Below are positions 34,069-42,798 of a stretch of DNA of 64,000 bases, in pieces. The notes beneath the pieces were generated by a model. That model saw only the letters and a list, made by a program, of their open reading frames with translations, ran no database searches and was not told the origin of the DNA. The stretch is from Salipiger abyssi (GTDB lineage: Bacteria; Pseudomonadota; Alphaproteobacteria; Rhodobacterales; Rhodobacteraceae), in NCBI RefSeq assembly GCF_001975705.1, contig NZ_CP015093.1, positions 2,232,001-2,296,000 of the forward strand, given 5' to 3'. Made by a program: the position numbers and the translations under genes. The first letter of the stretch is position 1. Every line of letters starts with the position of its first letter.

Positions 34069-35412
34069 TCAGTCGAGCGCGCGGGAGGGCGCCTCGTTCA
34101 GCATCCGCACCTCGCGCTGGGGGAAGGGAATGCTGATGCCATGCTCCTGGAACGCGTCCCAGAGCGCGAGATAGACATTGCCGCGGATATTGGTGAGCCC
34201 GCCGGTGGGATCGCGGATCCAGAAGCGCAGGATGTAATCCACCGAACTGTCGCCGAAACCGACGATATGGCAGACCGGGGGCTTTTCGCTCAGCACACGG
34301 GTCACGCTCTGGGCGGCCTCGATGGCAATGCGCCGCACCTTGTGCGGATCGTCGCCATAGGCGGTGCCGAAATAGATGTCGAGCCGGACGAAATCGTTGG
34401 AATGCGACCAGTTCACCACCTGGCCGGTGATCAGGTCTTCGTTGGGGATCAGGTATTCCTTGCCGTCCCGCGTGGTGATCGAGACATAGCGCGCCCCCAG
34501 CGCGTTGATCCAGCCAAACGTGTCGCCCAGCGAGATCACGTCGCCCGGCTTGATCGACTTGTCGAGCAGGATGATGACGCCGCTCACCAGGTTCGACACG
34601 ACTTTCTGGAGGCCGAAGCCGAGCCCGACACCGATGGCGCCGGACAGCACCGCGAGCCCGGTCAGGTCGACCCCCACCAGCTTGAGCGCCATGAAGAAGG
34701 CCGCGCCGTAGAGCACCACCTGGAGAAACTTGACCGCCAGCACCTGCATCGAAGGGCTGATATTCTCGTTCCGCCGGATGCTGGCGGCGCTGGCGCCGGC
34801 AAGGAAGCGCGCCATGGCGATCAGCGCGATCAGCAGCACCACCGCCTGCAAGGACAGCCAGAGCGACAGCCGCGCGCCGCCGAGGTCGATGGCAACGCTG
34901 TCGAGCAGCGCCTGCACCTCGTCGCCGAGCCCGAGGATCGAGATCGTGACCCAGGCCCAGGCACCGTAACGCAGCAATGTGCGCAGCGCCGGATTGCGGA
35001 TCAGCCGGGTGGCCAGCGCGATGCCCAGCCAGGCGCTCGCGAGCTGCGCGACGATGGTCAGCAGATAGGAGCGCGACGGCCAGGTGACCTGTTGCATCAC
35101 CCCGATCACATGCCAGATCAGGATGACGAAAAAGATCATCCTGAGCCGCCGTTGCAGCACGATCAGGATGCGCATGCGCCAGGTCGGCCAGCCCTCGCGG
35201 CGGCGCATCCAGTCACGCATCATGGGCGCCAGGTAATGCGCCAGCACCTGCGCGATCAGGAACACGATCAGCGCGATGCCGATCTGGTAGAAATTCCATG
35301 GCCTGAGGAAGCTGGTCAGAAAGCCTTCGGCCTGCGCGAGCAGCGCCAGGGCGGTGGCCTGAAGCGACTCGAACGGCGCCTGTCCGGAGCCCGTTGCCTC
35401 GTTGGGGTTCAT
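34069..35412 (-). CDS. Mechanosensitive ion channel, MscS family
   Basis: A 447-residue inner-membrane channel that opens under membrane tension in hypo-osmotic shock. Several N-terminal membrane segments (about 45-65, 90-110, 120-145, 155-165, 185-210) precede the MscS core: Gly/Ala-rich pore helix AVLSGAIGVGLGFGLQKVVS, then NLVSGVIILLDKSIKPGDVI, the beta domain with GKEYLIPNEDLITGQVVNWS, and the cytoplasmic vestibule up to FPQREVRML. It is longer than E. coli MscS (286 aa) because of the extra N-terminal segments. It is divergent from leuC. Confidence 0.92.
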   Translation of the reverse strand: MNPNEATGSGQAPFESLQATALALLAQAEGFLTSFLRPWNFYQIGIALIVFLIAQVLAHYLAPMMRDWMRRREGWPTWRMRILIVLQRRLRMIFFVILIWHVIGVMQQVTWPSRSYLLTIVAQLASAWLGIALATRLIRNPALRTLLRYGAWAWVTISILGLGDEVQALLDSVAIDLGGARLSLWLSLQAVVLLIALIAMARFLAGASAASIRRNENISPSMQVLAVKFLQVVLYGAAFFMALKLVGVDLTGLAVLSGAIGVGLGFGLQKVVSNLVSGVIILLDKSIKPGDVISLGDTFGWINALGARYVSITTRDGKEYLIPNEDLITGQVVNWSHSNDFVRLDIYFGTAYGDDPHKVRRIAIEAAQSVTRVLSEKPPVCHIVGFGDSSVDYILRFWIRDPTGGLTNIRGNVYLALWDAFQEHGISIPFPQREVRMLNEAPSRALD

Positions 35413-35524
35413 TGCTCGCTGCCCTTGCTCATCTTAGACAGAGTTGCATCGGCGCGGGCGCGGGACAAGAGCCTTGCGCCGCCGGCCTCTTGATCGGAGC
35501 GGGCAGAATCTGTATCTCGCTCGC

Positions 35525-35611
35525 ATGACTCCGGTTTTCGACCTCGGCGACCGCGCGCGACTGCGTGAACGGTTCTACGGCGCCACCTTCTCGGTGCTCG
35601 CCCGGCTATAA
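35525..35611 (+). CDS. Candidate 28-residue upstream ORF before leuC
   Basis: In the 277-bp gap between mscS and leuC, an ATG-started frame encodes 28 residues beginning MTPVFDLGDRARLRERFY and ending SVLARL. It has no strong ribosome site and is too short to judge from one genome. The following sequence can fold (CTGTCC with GGACAG, about 35614-35641). It is not Leu-rich enough to be an obvious leader peptide. Low confidence; reported because its composition looks protein-like and it lies directly in the leu operon leader. Confidence 0.25.
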   Translation: MTPVFDLGDRARLRERFYGATFSVLARL

Positions 35612-35689
35612 GCCTGTCCAAGCCCGCCCCGGCGCGGGACAGATGACCTGCGCCCAGCCCCAAGCCAATACCATTCCGGAGAGGAACCC

Positions 35690-37114
35690 ATGTCCGGCAA
35701 GACACTCTACGACAAGATCTGGGACGCCCATGTCGTCCAGCAGGACGATGACGGCACCTGCCTTCTCTATATCGACCGGCACCTCGTGCATGAGGTGACC
35801 AGCCCGCAGGCCTTCGAGGGCCTGCGCATGGCGGGCCGCAAGGTGCGCGCGCCGCAGCGCACCATCGCCGTGCCCGACCACAACGTCTCGACCACGCCCG
35901 GCCGCAACGAGGGCGTCGAGAAGAACGAGGAAAGCCGCATCCAGCTCGCGGCGCTCGACAAGAACGCCAAGGATTTCGAACTGGTCTATTACCCGGTCGA
36001 CGATATCCGTCAGGGCATCGTGCACATCATCGGCCCGGAACAGGGCTGGACCCTGCCCGGCATGACCGTGGTCTGCGGCGACAGCCACACCGCGACCCAT
36101 GGTGCCTTCGGTGCGCTGGCGCATGGGATCGGCACCTCCGAGGTCGAGCATGTGCTCGCCACGCAGACGCTGATCCAGTCGAAATCCAAGAACATGAAGG
36201 TCGAGATCACCGGCAAGCTGGCACCGGGCGTGACCGGCAAGGACGTGACCCTCGCGGTCATCGCCCATACCGGCACCGGCGGCGGCACCGGCCATGTCAT
36301 CGAGTATTGCGGCGAGGCGATCCGCTCGCTGTCGATGGAAGGCCGGATGACCGTCTGCAACATGGCCATCGAGGGCGGCGCCCGCGCCGGCCTGATCGCG
36401 CCGGACGAGACCACCTTCGAATACGTCAAGGGCCGCCCGCATTCGCCCAAGGGGGCGCAGTTCGAGGCCGCGCTCGCCTGGTGGAAGACGCTCTATTCCG
36501 ACGATGACGCGCATTGGGACAAGGTTGTCACCATCCGCGGCGAGGACATCGCGCCGCTGGTCACCTGGGGCACCTCGCCCGAGGATGTGCTGCCGATCAC
36601 CGGCACCGTGCCCGCGCCCGAGGATTTCACCGGCGGCAAGGTCGAGGCGGTCAAGCGCTCGCTGCAATATATGGGTCTCGAGGCCGGCACGCCGCTTACC
36701 GAGATCGAGATCGACACGGTGTTCATCGGCTCCTGCACCAACGGGCGGATCGAGGATCTGCGCGCCGCGGCCGAAGTGCTGAAGGGCCGCAAGATCAAGG
36801 AGGGCATCCGCGCCATGGTGGTGCCGGGCTCCGGCCTCGTGCGCGCCCAGGCGGAGGAAGAGGGGATCGCGCAGATCTTCATAGACGCCGGGTTCGAATG
36901 GCGCATGGCGGGCTGCTCCATGTGCCTGGCCATGAACCCCGACCAGCTCGCCCCGGGCGAGCGCTGCGCGGCCACCTCGAACCGCAATTTCGAGGGCCGG
37001 CAGGGCAAGGGCGGTCGCACGCATCTGGTCTCGCCGGCGATGGCGGCGGCGGCGGCGGTCACCGGCCACCTGACCGACGTGCGCGAACTGATGCAAGAGC
37101 CGGTCTCGGCCTGA
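35690..37114 (+). CDS. leuC: 3-isopropylmalate dehydratase large subunit (LeuC)
   Basis: A 474-residue aconitase-type enzyme that, with LeuD, isomerises 2- to 3-isopropylmalate in leucine synthesis. The [4Fe-4S] ligands are visible in [14 protein letters not shown] and [14 protein letters not shown]. Further family segments are [20 protein letters not shown] and [23 protein letters not shown] at 35690 follows GGAGAGGAA. leuD starts 10 bases after the stop. Confidence 0.97.
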   Translation: MSGKTLYDKIWDAHVVQQDDDGTCLLYIDRHLVHEVTSPQAFEGLRMAGRKVRAPQRTIAVPDHNVSTTPGRNEGVEKNEESRIQLAALDKNAKDFELVYYPVDDIRQGIVHIIGPEQGWTLPGMTVVCGDSHTATHGAFGALAHGIGTSEVEHVLATQTLIQSKSKNMKVEITGKLAPGVTGKDVTLAVIAHTGTGGGTGHVIEYCGEAIRSLSMEGRMTVCNMAIEGGARAGLIAPDETTFEYVKGRPHSPKGAQFEAALAWWKTLYSDDDAHWDKVVTIRGEDIAPLVTWGTSPEDVLPITGTVPAPEDFTGGKVEAVKRSLQYMGLEAGTPLTEIEIDTVFIGSCTNGRIEDLRAAAEVLKGRKIKEGIRAMVVPGSGLVRAQAEEEGIAQIFIDAGFEWRMAGCSMCLAMNPDQLAPGERCAATSNRNFEGRQGKGGRTHLVSPAMAAAAAVTGHLTDVRELMQEPVSA

Positions 37115-37124
37115 GGAGAACCCA

Positions 37125-37730
37125 ATGGAAAAGTTCGAAAAGCTGACCGGGATCGCGGCGCCCATGCCGCTGGTGAATATCGACACCGACATGATCATCC
37201 CCAAGCAGTTCCTGAAGACGATCAAACGTTCGGGTCTCGGGGTGCACGCCTTTGACGAGATGCGCTATCTCGACGACGGCTCGGAAAATCCCGATTTCGT
37301 GCTGAACAAGCCGCAATACCGCGAGGCGCAGGTGCTGGTCGCCGGCGACAATTTCGGCTGCGGCTCATCGCGTGAGCACGCGCCCTGGGCGCTGGCGGAT
37401 TTCGGCATCAAGGTGGTCATCTCGACCTCCTTCGCCGACATCTTCTACAACAACTGCTTCAAGAACGGCATGCTGCCCATCGTCATGCCGCAGGAGGCGG
37501 TGGACGTGCTGATGAAGGACGCCGAAAAGGGCTCCAATGCGCGGATGACGGTAGATCTGGAAAACCAGGTGGTGACCACCTCGGATGGCGAGGCATTCGC
37601 TTTCGAGATCGACCCGTTCCGCAAGCATTGCCTGCTCGAAGGGCTCGACGATGTCGGTCTGACCATGGAAAAGGTCGGCGCCATCGACAGCTACGAGAGT
37701 GCCGTGGGGCAGAGCCGCCCCTGGGTGTGA
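37125..37730 (+). CDS. leuD: 3-isopropylmalate dehydratase small subunit (LeuD)
   Basis: A 201-residue partner of LeuC that supplies the swivelling substrate-binding domain. Signatures: [55 protein letters not shown], and a C-terminal [19 protein letters not shown]. It directly follows leuC (10-bp gap) and is followed by a good intrinsic terminator at 37779-37814, so leuCD form a closed unit. leuB lies about 4 kb downstream, beyond atoDA. Confidence 0.97.
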   Translation: MEKFEKLTGIAAPMPLVNIDTDMIIPKQFLKTIKRSGLGVHAFDEMRYLDDGSENPDFVLNKPQYREAQVLVAGDNFGCGSSREHAPWALADFGIKVVISTSFADIFYNNCFKNGMLPIVMPQEAVDVLMKDAEKGSNARMTVDLENQVVTTSDGEAFAFEIDPFRKHCLLEGLDDVGLTMEKVGAIDSYESAVGQSRPWV

Positions 37731-37778
37731 TGCCAGACGACACGCGCCGCCGGGGGATCTCCCGGCGATGCGTAACGG

Positions 37779-37814
37779 AAAGGCGGGGACTGCGGTCTCC
37801 GCCTTTTCTCTTTT
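37779..37814 (+). terminator. Intrinsic terminator after leuD
   Basis: A stem with arms GGCGGGGAC and GTCTCCGCC (one mismatch), loop TGCG, preceded by AAA and followed by TTTTCTCTTTT. About 50 bp after the leuD stop. Textbook Rho-independent shape on the plus strand. Confidence 0.8.
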
Positions 37815-37869
37815 CTGGGGTGTTGCGCCGGCTTTGCCGTCCGGCCTGCCTCCGGCGGGGATGTTTTGA

Positions 37870-37978
37870 GCCAATGGAAACCTCATGTGCTTCCATTGGC
37901 CCGAAATATCCCGGGGGAGTCGCGGCTTGCCGCGACGGGGGCAGCGCCCCCGCCCGGTCGGATCGCGCAGGCGATCCG
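37870..37978. repeat. Dispersed repeat (copy 2) in an array of four hairpins
   Basis: Contains 37891-37916, identical to 10652-10677. Four perfect hairpins follow one another: 37870-37900 (10-bp arms GCCAATGGAA and TTCCATTGGC), 37919-37936 (arms GTCGCGGC and GCCGCGAC), 37937-37951 (GGGGGC with GCCCCC) and 37959-37978 (CGGATCGC with GCGATCCG). It lies between leuD and the atoA stop. It may be a bidirectional terminator or a REP-type element. Confidence 0.8.
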
Positions 37979-37984
37979 ATCCGC

Positions 37985-38673
37985 TCAGACGGTTTGCGAC
38001 AGATCCATCTCGGGGATGTCGCCGGAGATCACCAGCTTTGCCTCGGTGGCGGCGACCACCTCCTCGACGCTGACGCCGGGCCGGTTTCCAGCAGGTGCAG
38101 CCCGTCGTCGCGCGGCTCCAGCACTGCGAGCTCGGTGACGATCAGGCTCACCCGACGTTGCGATGTCACCGGCAGGTCGCAGGTCTGCACGATCTTCGAC
38201 TGGCCCTTGGCGGTGTGGATCATCGCCACGATGACCTTTTTCGCGCCGGTCACCAGATCCATCGCGCCGCCCATGCCGGGCACGAACTTGCCGGGGATCA
38301 TCCAGTTCGCCAGATGGCCCTGCGCGTCCACCTGCAAGCCGCCCAGAACCGTCAGGTCGAGATGGCCACCGCGGATCAGCCCGAAGGAAAACGCCGAATC
38401 GATGGTCGAGGCGCCGGGTACGGCGGAGACGAAGCTGCCGCCGGCATCGGTGAGGTGGCGGTCGGTCATGCCCTCGGGCGGGCGGTGGCCCATGCCGACG
38501 GCGCCGTTTTCCGCCTGGAAGAACACCCCCATGCTCTCATCGAGATGGTCCGAGACCAGCGTCGGGATGCCGATGCCGAGATTGACCAGCGTCTTGGGGC
38601 GGATCTCCATCGCGACGCGGCGGGCGATGACCTCCTTGGGGTCCATCTTGGTAAAGTCGATCAGATCTTTCAT
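37985..38673 (-). pseudogene. atoA: Acetate/acetoacetate CoA-transferase beta subunit (AtoA), one-base frameshift
   Basis: Beta subunit of a 3-oxoacid CoA-transferase (acetoacetyl-CoA:acetate/succinate type). The frame from ATG 38673 reads normally through LVNLGIGIPTLVSDHL, FQAENGAVGMG (catalytic Glu), GGHLDLTVLGGLQVDAQGHL and GGAMDLVTGAKKV. It continues to LHLLETGP, and then shifts at about 38077-38081. Adding one C to the CCC run (minus strand) restores GVSVEEVVAATEAKLVISGD, IPEMDLSQTV and a TGA at 37985-37987, giving 229 residues. As written, the protein would end in an unrelated tail with a stop at 38029. The lesion affects only about the last 30 residues, so either sequencing error or very recent damage is possible. 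The start overlaps the atoD stop (TGATG). Confidence 0.88.
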
Positions 38674-39326
38674 CACGCGGCCCTCTTGATCACATGGTCC
38701 ACAAGCACGCCCGGGGTCTTGACCGAATCCGGCGGGATCACCCCCACCGGTACGATTTCCTCGGGCTCGGCGATCACCACATCGGCGGCGAGCGCCATGA
38801 TCGGATTGAAGTTCGTCGCGGTCAGCATGTAGGTCAGGTTGCCCACGTAATCGCAGCTGCGCGCCGCGATCAGCGCGAAATCCGCGCGCAGCGGGGTTTC
38901 CAGCAGATAGGTCTTGCCCTCGACCTCGATCGTCTGCTTGCCCTCGGCGATCAGCGTGCCGAGTCCGGTGGGGGTGAGTACGCCGCCGAGCCCCATGCCG
39001 CCGGCGCGGATGCGCTCGACCAGCGTGCCCTGCGGCACCAGCTCGACCTCGAGCTCGCCGGCGCGCATCTTTTCCTGCACATCCGGGTTCACGCCGATAT
39101 GGCTGCCGATGAACTTCTTCACGCAGCCTGCCTTGACCAGCGGCCCGACGCCGCAATGCGGGCGGGCGGCGTCGTTCACGATCATGGTCAGGTCTTTCTT
39201 GCCGGCATCGGCCAGCGCGCGGACGATGCCGTCCGGCGTGCCGACGCCCATGAAGCCCGACAGCATCACGCGGGCCCCGTCGGGGATCATCTCCACGACA
39301 TCCTCGAGCGAAATCGCCAAATGCAT
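38673..39326 (-). CDS. atoD: Acetate/acetoacetate CoA-transferase alpha subunit (AtoD)
   Basis: A 217-residue alpha subunit of a 3-oxoacid CoA-transferase. AtoD-like landmarks are GARVMLSGFMGVGTPDGIVR, LTMIVNDAA, VKKFIGSHIGVNPDVQEKM, ELVPQGTLVERIRAGGMGLG and GVLTPTG, and CDYVGNLTYMLTATNFNPIM. It acts with AtoA to activate acetoacetate or short fatty acids. The ATG at 39326 is chosen: an AGGAGG lies nine bases upstream, and a GTG 21 bases earlier would place that ribosome site inside the gene. It is coupled to atoA by a TGATG overlap. Confidence 0.92.
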   Translation of the reverse strand: MHLAISLEDVVEMIPDGARVMLSGFMGVGTPDGIVRALADAGKKDLTMIVNDAARPHCGVGPLVKAGCVKKFIGSHIGVNPDVQEKMRAGELEVELVPQGTLVERIRAGGMGLGGVLTPTGLGTLIAEGKQTIEVEGKTYLLETPLRADFALIAARSCDYVGNLTYMLTATNFNPIMALAADVVIAEPEEIVPVGVIPPDSVKTPGVLVDHVIKRAA

Positions 39327-39694
39327 CTGCCTGTCCCTCCTGTTCACACCTGTGCGTTCGCGTCAGGTTCAACGCCTGTTTGCCGCTGGCGGCTTTGCGG
39401 CAGGTCAACCCTCGGCGCAATTTGTGGAAAGCGGGTAAAGAGACCTCACTTTTCAATATTTTGTGTTCATTTCCGTCGCATACGCAATGCCGCCGGTGCA
39501 ATGATGCAAAAACGCACCGATTTCTTCACGAAAGCGCCCGAATCCCGATGTCTTTGTTATCTGAACCTTGCCGTGTCATCGGAAAGTGGGCAGAAATTGG
39601 GCAAGAATGAGGCATACCGCCGTAAAGGCGGGGTCAGGTTGAAACGGTGGCGCGGCAATGTACCGGGCCCGGCCGGACCGAGAGGGCAGGTTCA
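39327..39694. other. Gene-free divergent region between atoD and a membrane-protein gene
   Basis: These 368 bp contain no open frame I can support. The stretch from about 39,430 to 39,620 is markedly richer in A+T than the surroundings (for example ATATTTTGTGTTCATTT), as expected for promoters of the two divergent genes. No palindromic operator stood out. Confidence 0.6.
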
Positions 39695-40525
39695 GTGATC
39701 AAGCGGATGGTGAAAGCCGGCACGCGCGCCGTATTGATGGCATTGCTCATTGCAGTGCCCGCGCTGTTTCTGCCCGGCACCTCTGCCGACACCACCCAGA
39801 TGATCGCCCTGCTGGCGCTGGTCGCCGCGCTGCTGACCTTTGTCGAATATATCGGCGATTACCCCTCGATCATCGAGTTTCGCGATGCGCCGCCCTTCAA
39901 CCGGCTGCGCTTTGTGGCGCTGTTCTCGACCGTGCTGGTGCTGACCCTGATCTGCCGCGGCGATCTGCATCCGACCCCGCTCAGCACCGTGCTCGAGCAG
40001 ATCGGGGTGACGGTGGGCAGCCTGCTGGACTTTCCCTATTCGCCGGTGCGCCTGATGGTGCTGGTGGCGCAAGAAGACATGAGCGCGCATCAGCTCGACC
40101 TGATCCGCAGTCATGCCGGCCTGTCCTATCTGATCTCGCTCATCACCATGGCGGCGTTCTTTCTCATGGTGCGGCTGCTGCACTGGCCGATCCGCCACGG
40201 TGCCTTCAATTTCTGGGTCAACCTGCCGCTCTTCGATCCGACGGCAGGCGGCGACGTGCTGCACAGGCTCAAGCGTGACGGTCACGTTAACATTGCGTTA
40301 GGGTTTCTTCTGCCATTCCTGATCCCGGCGGTGATGAAGCTGGCCTCGGCGGTGATCGACCCGATTTCGCTGACCGAGCCGCAAAACCTGATCTGGACGA
40401 TGAGTGCATGGGCGTTTCTTCCGGCGAGTCTGATCATGCGCGGCATGGCGCTGATGCGCATTGCCGAGCTGATCGAGGAAAAGCGCCGCCGCGCCTATGC
40501 GCAGGCGGATTTGCAGGTGGTCTGA
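39695..40525 (+). CDS. Conserved multi-pass membrane protein
   Basis: A 276-residue integral membrane protein of unknown function. Hydrophobic segments lie at about residues 8-24, 30-46, 66-84, 148-166 and 208-228. A characteristic stretch EYIGDYPSIIEFRDAPPFNR follows the second segment, and a long loop joins the third and fourth. The start is taken as GTG 39695 with GAGGGCAGG upstream; an upstream ATG at 39647 would add a non-hydrophobic leader. It ends where the endonuclease-fold gene begins. I believe this pair commonly sits beside leuB in Rhodobacteraceae, but that is from memory. Confidence 0.72.
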   Translation: MIKRMVKAGTRAVLMALLIAVPALFLPGTSADTTQMIALLALVAALLTFVEYIGDYPSIIEFRDAPPFNRLRFVALFSTVLVLTLICRGDLHPTPLSTVLEQIGVTVGSLLDFPYSPVRLMVLVAQEDMSAHQLDLIRSHAGLSYLISLITMAAFFLMVRLLHWPIRHGAFNFWVNLPLFDPTAGGDVLHRLKRDGHVNIALGFLLPFLIPAVMKLASAVIDPISLTEPQNLIWTMSAWAFLPASLIMRGMALMRIAELIEEKRRRAYAQADLQVV

Positions 40526-41469
40526 GGCTCCTATTTTTGCTGGTCTTGATGGGGCTCCCCGCCGGGGCGGAGCCCTTGCGGCTGGCCACCTGGCATGCCG
40601 ATCTGTCGCGCAAGGGGCCGGGGCTGCTGCTGCGCGATCTCCTGAGGGGCGAGGCCGATGCGGTGGTGGCCGAGATCGCTGCCGCCGATGCCGATATCCT
40701 GCTGCTCACCGATATCGACTACGACCACGGCGGGGCGGCGCTGAGCGCGCTGGCCGAGAGGCTGGCGCAGGCCGGGGCGGATTACCCGCATCGGTTCCAG
40801 CAGCGGCCCAATACCGGCATGGGCACGGGGCTGGATCTGGATGGCGACGGGCGGCTCGGCGGGCCGCGCGATGCGCAGGGTTACGGGCTCTTCAGCGGGC
40901 AGGGCGGCATGGCGCTGCTGTCGCGCCACCCGGTGCGGCTGCGGCGCGATTTCAGCGCGCTGCTCTGGCGTGACCTGCCGGGGAACCTGCGGGCCCCGGA
41001 GGATCCGGCGCCGGAGATCCAGCGGCTGTCCTCGTCGGGGCATTGGGTGCTGGAGATCGACACGGGATCGGGTCGGCTCACGCTGCTGGCCTGGCACGCC
41101 ACCCCGCCGGTCTTTGACGGGCCGGAGGATCGCAACGGTCGTCGCAACGCCGATGAGCTGACGTTCTGGCGGCACTATCTCGACGGCGGGTTCGGGGCGC
41201 CGCCGGTGCAGCCCGTGTTGATCGGCAATGCCAATTTAGACCCGGAGCGCGGCGATGGCCGCCACGAGGCGATGCGCGCCATGCTGGGGGATGCACGGTT
41301 GCAGGATCCGCTGCCGGGTGAGGCCACGGTGGTGTGGGAGCAGACCGGTCCGATGCGGGTGAGCTATATCCTGCCCGCGGCGGAGCTGCGGGTGGCCGGG
41401 GCGAAGGTCAGGCCACCCATCGCTGGCCAGCGCCACCGGCTTGTGCATGTAACGCTGGATCTGCCCTGA
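40522..41469 (+). CDS. Secreted endonuclease/exonuclease/phosphatase-fold protein
   Basis: About 315 residues of the EEP (DNase I-like) superfamily. Seen: LRLATWHADLSRKGPGLLLR at the N terminus, AADADILLLTDIDYDHGGAA (first metal-site strand), MALLSRHPVRL, VLEIDTGSGRLTLLAWHATP, RRNADELTFWRHYLDG and VLIGNANLDPERGDGRHEAM. The canonical DxN is replaced by N-A-N, and GH..L is present near the end as QRHRLVHVTL. A signal peptide-like run LRLLFLLVLMGLPAGA precedes. Relatives appear to start here, but the codon is CTG (40522); the first ATG is at 40549, so the start is uncertain. Substrate unknown. Confidence 0.72.
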   Translation: MRLLFLLVLMGLPAGAEPLRLATWHADLSRKGPGLLLRDLLRGEADAVVAEIAAADADILLLTDIDYDHGGAALSALAERLAQAGADYPHRFQQRPNTGMGTGLDLDGDGRLGGPRDAQGYGLFSGQGGMALLSRHPVRLRRDFSALLWRDLPGNLRAPEDPAPEIQRLSSSGHWVLEIDTGSGRLTLLAWHATPPVFDGPEDRNGRRNADELTFWRHYLDGGFGAPPVQPVLIGNANLDPERGDGRHEAMRAMLGDARLQDPLPGEATVVWEQTGPMRVSYILPAAELRVAGAKVRPPIAGQRHRLVHVTLDLP

Positions 41470-41607
41470 GGCCGCCCCCGCGTGGTCCATGGCCATGCAT
41501 CTGGCAGGTCCGGGATCTCCCCGAAGAGCGGTGTGCCCCCTGTTTTCTTGACCATTCCGAGCCCAGAGGCTACCGCATGCGGGAACTTCCGAGGAGAGGA
41601 TATTCCC

Positions 41608-42710
41608 ATGAGCAACCCTTCGCTTCTGATCCTGCCGGGCGACGGCATCGGCCCCGAGGTGATGGCCGAGGTGCGCCGGATCATCGACTGGTACGGTGAC
41701 AAGCGCGGTATCGTGTTCGACGTGAGCGAGGACCTCGTTGGCGGCGCGGCCTATGACGCGCATGGCACGCCGCTGACCGACGAGACCATGGAAAAGGCGC
41801 AATCGGTCGATGCCGTGCTGCTGGGCGCCGTGGGCGGTCCGAAATACGACGTGCTGGATTTCTCGGTGAAGCCCGAGCGCGGCCTGCTGCGCCTGCGCAA
41901 GGAGATGGATCTCTACGCCAACCTGCGCCCGGCGCAGTGTTTCGACGCGCTGGCGGATTTCTCCTCGCTGAAAAAGGACGTGGTCGCCGGGCTCGACATC
42001 ATGATCGTGCGCGAGCTGACAAGCGGCATCTATTTCGGCGAGCCGCGCGGCATCATCGAAGAGGGCAATGAGCGCGTCGGCATCAACACCCAGCGCTACA
42101 CCGAGTCGGAGATCGACCGGGTGGCCCGCTCGGCCTTCGAGCTCGCCATGAAGCGCGGCAAGAAGCTGTGTTCGATGGAGAAGGCCAATGTCATGGAATC
42201 GGGCATTCTGTGGCGCGAGGTCGTGACCGAGGTGGGCAAGGACTACCCCGAGGTCGAGCTGAGCCACATGTATGCCGATGCCGGCGCCATGCAGCTCTGC
42301 CGGTGGCCCAAGCAGTTCGACGTGATCGTGACCGACAACCTCTTCGGCGACCTGCTGTCCGATGCCGCCGCGATGCTGACCGGCTCGCTGGGCATGCTGC
42401 CCTCGGCCTCGCTGGGGCGCCGATGGAGAACGGTCGTCCCAAGGCGATGTACGAGCCGGTGCACGGCTCGGCGCCCGATATCGCTGGGCAGAGCAAGGCC
42501 AACCCCATCGCCTGCGTGCTGAGCTTTGCCATGGCGCTGCGCTACAGCTTCGACATGGGCGCCGAGGCGGACCGTCTGGAAGATGCGGTCTCCAAGGTGC
42601 TGGCCGATGGCGTGCGCACGGCGGATCTGCTGGGCGAGGAAGGCGTGTCGCCGGTCTCGACCTCGGGCATGGGCGACGCAATCCTCGCGGCGCTGGACGC
42701 CAGCCTTTGA
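41608..42710 (+). pseudogene. leuB: 3-isopropylmalate dehydrogenase (LeuB), one-base frameshift
   Basis: NAD-dependent oxidative decarboxylation of 3-isopropylmalate, in leucine synthesis. The frame from ATG 41608 (GAGGAGAGG upstream) reads [56 protein letters not shown] and [20 protein letters not shown]. It continues to LPSASLG, then shifts at about 42414-42418. One extra G in the GGGG run restores [20 protein letters not shown] and the rest up to the TGA at 42708-42710, for a normal 367 residues. As given, translation ends at 42522 with a nonsense tail lacking the C-terminal quarter. Since leuC and leuD are intact, a sequencing or assembly error is a strong alternative to true gene loss. 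Confidence 0.92.
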
Positions 42711-42723
42711 CATAGGCGCGGTG

Positions 42724-42788
42724 GGGTGGGCAGAGTGCCCACCCTAAAGCCCCTGTCCGGCATCCGTAGGGTGGGCAATCTGCCCACC
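42724..42788. repeat. Paired palindromic repeat (copies C and D) after leuB
   Basis: Copy C (about 42724-42746, inverted) and copy D (42766-42788) are further members of the GTAGGGTGGGCA-N3-TGCCCACC family seen at 11646-11717. Each is a strong hairpin. As in the first locus the two face each other and sit between convergent genes (leuB and the Na/Pi gene). Confidence 0.85.
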
Positions 42789-42798
42789 GCACCGGCTC

